This document shows, one piece after another, positions 22,855-24,146 of a stretch of 24,146 bases of DNA. Both the position numbers and the translations under genes were made by a program. The first letter of the stretch is position 1. Every line of letters starts with the position of its first letter. The notes beneath the pieces were generated by a model. It searched no databases, was not told the DNA's origin, and was given only the letters and a program-made list of their open reading frames with translations. Source of the stretch: Actinomycetes bacterium (GTDB lineage: Bacteria; Actinomycetota; Actinomycetes; Actinomycetales; Microbacteriaceae); the NCBI GenBank assembly GCA_023432005.1, contig JAEYVF010000094.1, positions 1 through 24,146 of the forward strand, given 5' to 3'.

Positions 22855-22860
22855 AGTTTA
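22855..22860 (-). promoter_or_regulatory. Candidate -10 box for a leaderless thrS mRNA
   Basis: TAAACT (minus strand), the most A/T-rich hexamer in the gap, lies 7 nt before the thrS ATG. The G-run in between abuts the ATG and is too close to act as a ribosome binding site. This arrangement also leaves no room for a T-box leader. Confidence 0.5.
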
Positions 22861-22948
22861 GTGCGGACACCGGGTCGCGCTGTCCGCCGGCGTCGCCCGT
22901 ATCCGACGAGCGACGTGCGGGAGGCAGCAGCAGGAGAGAGGAAGGTGG

Positions 22949-23023
22949 TGGTGGGCGATACTGGGATCGAACCAGTGACCTCTTCCGTGTCAGGGAAGCG
23001 CGCTACCGCTGCGCCAATCGCCC
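22949..23023 (-). tRNA. tRNA-Val (GAC)
   Basis: A complete cloverleaf: acceptor GGGCGAT pairs with ATCGCCC, anticodon loop CTGACAC (anticodon GAC) sits in a CTTCC/GGAAG stem, and the T-loop is TTCGATC. The discriminator is A at 22952 and the CCA end is encoded (22951-22949). It is the last of three tRNA genes in one direction upstream of thrS. Confidence 0.97.
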
Positions 23024-23057
23024 GTCTCCGAGGCTCGCGCTTCGGTTCCGGTGAGTG

Positions 23058-23128
23058 AGGTGGCGACGGGATTCGAACCCGTGTGGACGGCTTTGCAGGC
23101 CGCTGCCTCGCCTCTCGGCCACGCCACC
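23058..23128 (-). tRNA. tRNA-Cys (GCA)
   Basis: Acceptor GGTGGCG pairs with CGCCACC, and anticodon loop CTGCAAA gives GCA. The discriminator is U, the expected cysteine identity base. CCA is not encoded. Confidence 0.96.
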
Positions 23129-23182
23129 AGGTGTGCGGTCTGTGCACTTGGTCGTGCAGCTGACCGTGAGACTCCTAACTCG

Positions 23183-23255
23183 AGCGGATGACGAGACTCG
23201 AACTCGCGACCCTCACCTTGGCAAGGTGATGCGCTACCAACTGCGCTACATCCGC
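23183..23255 (-). tRNA. tRNA-Gly (GCC)
   Basis: Acceptor GCGGATG pairs with CATCCGC, and anticodon loop TTGCCAA in a TCACC/GGTGA stem gives GCC. The discriminator is U and CCA is not encoded. It is the first gene of the minus-strand tRNA cluster, 24-25 nt from the predicted transcription start. Confidence 0.97.
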
Positions 23256-23286
23256 ATTCGCTCACCGTTTCCGGTGCGCGTGATCG

Positions 23287-23314
23287 ACTGTAGCCGATTC
23301 CCGCGCGAGGTCAA
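23287..23314 (-). promoter_or_regulatory. Promoter for the tRNA-Gly-Cys-Val cluster
   Basis: On the minus strand, TTGACC (23314-23309) and TACAGT (23292-23287) are separated by 16 nt. Both boxes match the housekeeping consensus well, and this is the best promoter in the window. The start would be near 23280, just upstream of tRNA-Gly. Confidence 0.7.
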
Positions 23315-23354
23315 AACCGAGACACCCCTGTATGACGCGACCCCGCGACGTGTG

Positions 23355-23370
23355 CGGAGCACCCGCTCCG
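23355..23370 (+). promoter_or_regulatory. Small hairpin upstream of tRNA-Val (CAC)
   Basis: CGGAGC and GCTCCG form a perfect 6-bp inverted repeat around a 4-nt loop, ending 22 bp before the tRNA. CAGGAT at 23378-23383 is a possible weak -10 box. The role of the repeat is unknown. Confidence 0.25.
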
Positions 23371-23392
23371 GATGTGGCAGGATGGTCGTCGC

Positions 23393-23468
23393 GGGCGATT
23401 GGCGCAGTTGGTAGCGCGCTTCCTTCACACGGAAGAGGTCATCAGTTCGAGTCTGGTATCGCCCACCA
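23393..23468 (+). tRNA. tRNA-Val (CAC)
   Basis: Acceptor GGGCGAT pairs with ATCGCCC, anticodon loop TTCACAC (anticodon CAC) sits in the same CTTCC/GGAAG stem as tRNA-Val (GAC), and the T-loop is TTCGAGT. The discriminator is A and CCA is encoded (23466-23468). It is followed at once by a strong terminator. Confidence 0.97.
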
Positions 23469-23470
23469 TG

Positions 23471-23494
23471 AACCCCCGGTCAGCCGGGGGTTTT
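23471..23494 (+). terminator. Intrinsic terminator after tRNA-Val (CAC)
   Basis: AACCCCCGG (23471-23479), loop TCAG and CCGGGGGTT (23484-23492) form a perfect 9-bp stem, followed by T-rich sequence from 23491. It is the only classical terminator with a T-run here. The stop codon of the opposite gene lies in its loop. Confidence 0.9.
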
Positions 23495-24146
23495 CTCGTC
23501 CCCGCGGAGCGATCGTCGCGCGAGCAGCCAGCTCGGAACGCTTGCGAGGAGGCCGAGTGCGGCCGCCGAGGCGAACGCGGCCACGGGCGGGAGCAGAGCG
23601 CCGAGGCGGCCGGTGAAGACGAAACCGATGGTGTCGCCGGCGATCGCCGGAGCGAGGTAACCGATCGCCGTCGACGTGAGCACGACGAGAGCCCAGTGGC
23701 CCGCGCGGCCGCCCGACGACAGTCGACGCGAGCCGTAGACGACCGCGGCCGATGAGCCCGCGAGCACGCCCACCACGAGCGACCACGGGAACGAGATGCC
23801 CGCCGCGCCCGGCACGATGGCCACGAGCCCCGCGAGCACGCCGTCCGCGGCCGAACGCGCTGGATGCCGCGGTGTGCCCTTCAGGAGGTCGACGAGCAGC
23901 CAGCCGGCCGCTCCCCCGGCAGGCGCGATGAACGCGGCCGCGAGGATGCGGGGCGTGTAGCTGTCGATGACGCCCTCGAGGCTCACGAGCCACACGACGG
24001 CGGCGAGCCACACGACGACCGCCGGGATCGCGAATCGCGCCCACCCCTCCCGCACGCCCGAGGAGGGCGCGTGCCAGGCCAGCAGCACCGCCGATGCCGA
24101 CGTCACGAGGAGGGCCAGCCCGCCGCCGAAGTCCTCGGCGCGGCAC
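23480..24146 (-). CDS. Amt-family-like integral membrane protein, 5' end beyond the window
   Basis: The frame is open to the right edge, so the N-terminal half is not visible. The 222 codons present encode about six hydrophobic helices. Several stretches line up with ammonium transporters. EDFGGG near the edge matches the DFAGG motif. GGAAGWLLVDLLKGTPRHP matches the Amt helix with WxxxE...G(K/T)P, and DGVLAGLVAIVPGAAG matches the family hallmark AGLVAITPAAG. However, both pore histidines appear to be replaced by hydrophobic residues. I therefore do not call it an ammonium channel, since it may be a diverged paralogue with another task. An in-frame GTG at 24106 is not a likely start because homology continues upstream. 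It converges on tRNA-Val (CAC) and stops inside that terminator. Confidence 0.7.
   Translation of the reverse strand, partial: CRAEDFGGGLALLVTSASAVLLAWHAPSSGVREGWARFAIPAVVVWLAAVVWLVSLEGVIDSYTPRILAAAFIAPAGGAAGWLLVDLLKGTPRHPARSAADGVLAGLVAIVPGAAGISFPWSLVVGVLAGSSAAVVYGSRRLSSGGRAGHWALVVLTSTAIGYLAPAIAGDTIGFVFTGRLGALLPPVAAFASAAALGLLASVPSWLLARRSLRGDEKTPG

Noticed and set aside
22848..22948. T-box leader in front of thrS
   Set aside because: There is no T-box sequence or specifier hairpin, and the -10 box seven bases before the ATG leaves no leader.
22848..23147. N-terminal extension of thrS by 100 codons
   Set aside because: It would translate through the tRNA-Val and tRNA-Cys genes and has no TGS-like sequence.
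20750..23334. An 11-bp direct match (ACCCCTGTATG) at 20750-20760 and 23324-23334
   Set aside because: Matches of this length are expected many times by chance in 24 kb of biased sequence. Both copies are intergenic, but nothing else links them.
1..24146. CRISPR array, insertion sequence, prophage or integrated element
   Set aside because: No regularly spaced repeats, transposase or phage genes were seen. The tRNA genes are intact and no duplicated tRNA 3' end suggests an attachment site.

Overview
The window is a core-genome stretch of a high-GC actinobacterium, most probably a member of the Microbacteriaceae. I base that on the strong G/C preference at third codon positions, the protein sequences themselves, and a gene order (rel, secFD-yajC, ruvBAC, yebC, pdxTS, HIT, thrS) that is a recognised actinobacterial block. 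I see no insertion sequence, prophage, CRISPR array or plasmid function. No stretch longer than about 180 bp lacks a gene.

Layout. Positions 1-2015 (minus) hold the 5' part of rpsD and, upstream of it, rarA. Positions 2140-4858 (plus) hold a membrane-anchored cyclophilin, a DUF349 coiled-coil protein and a small protein resembling AbiEi antitoxins. The last of these runs 14 bp into the convergent rel gene. Positions 4845-15728 (minus) are a long co-oriented block: pdxS-pdxT, a small membrane protein, yebC-ruvC-ruvA-ruvB, yajC-secD-secF, then rel. Spacing inside the sub-operons is very tight (ATGA, TGATG and 3-nt junctions). Positions 15815-16666 (plus) encode pyridoxal kinase, divergent from pdxS. 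Positions 16668-22847 (minus) encode thrS, a large secreted subtilase and a HIT-family Ap4A-phosphorylase-like protein. Positions 22949-23468 hold four tRNA genes (Val-GAC, Cys and Gly on minus, Val-CAC on plus). The window ends inside a minus-strand Amt-family-like membrane protein.

How the genes work together. yebC and ruvCAB pair a regulatory or translation-related protein with the complete Holliday-junction resolvasome. yajC-secD-secF give the proton-driven accessory part of the Sec translocon. rel sets the (p)ppGpp level. pdxST makes pyridoxal phosphate de novo and pdxY salvages pyridoxal, so both B6 routes sit back to back around an 86-bp spacer. thrS and four tRNA genes supply translation.

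The less ordinary points are these. (i) Several genes (rarA, ruvA, pdxS, HIT, thrS, perhaps pdxY) have a TANNNT-like -10 box 6-8 nt before the start codon and no good ribosome binding site, which suggests leaderless mRNAs. (ii) A large secreted protease lies between thrS and the HIT gene, and the phosphatidylinositol/PIM genes that follow HIT in other actinobacteria are missing here. (iii) The Amt-like protein at the right edge appears to lack both pore histidines. (iv) The pentamer GCATC/GATGC is strongly over-used. I found no convincing new multi-gene system.
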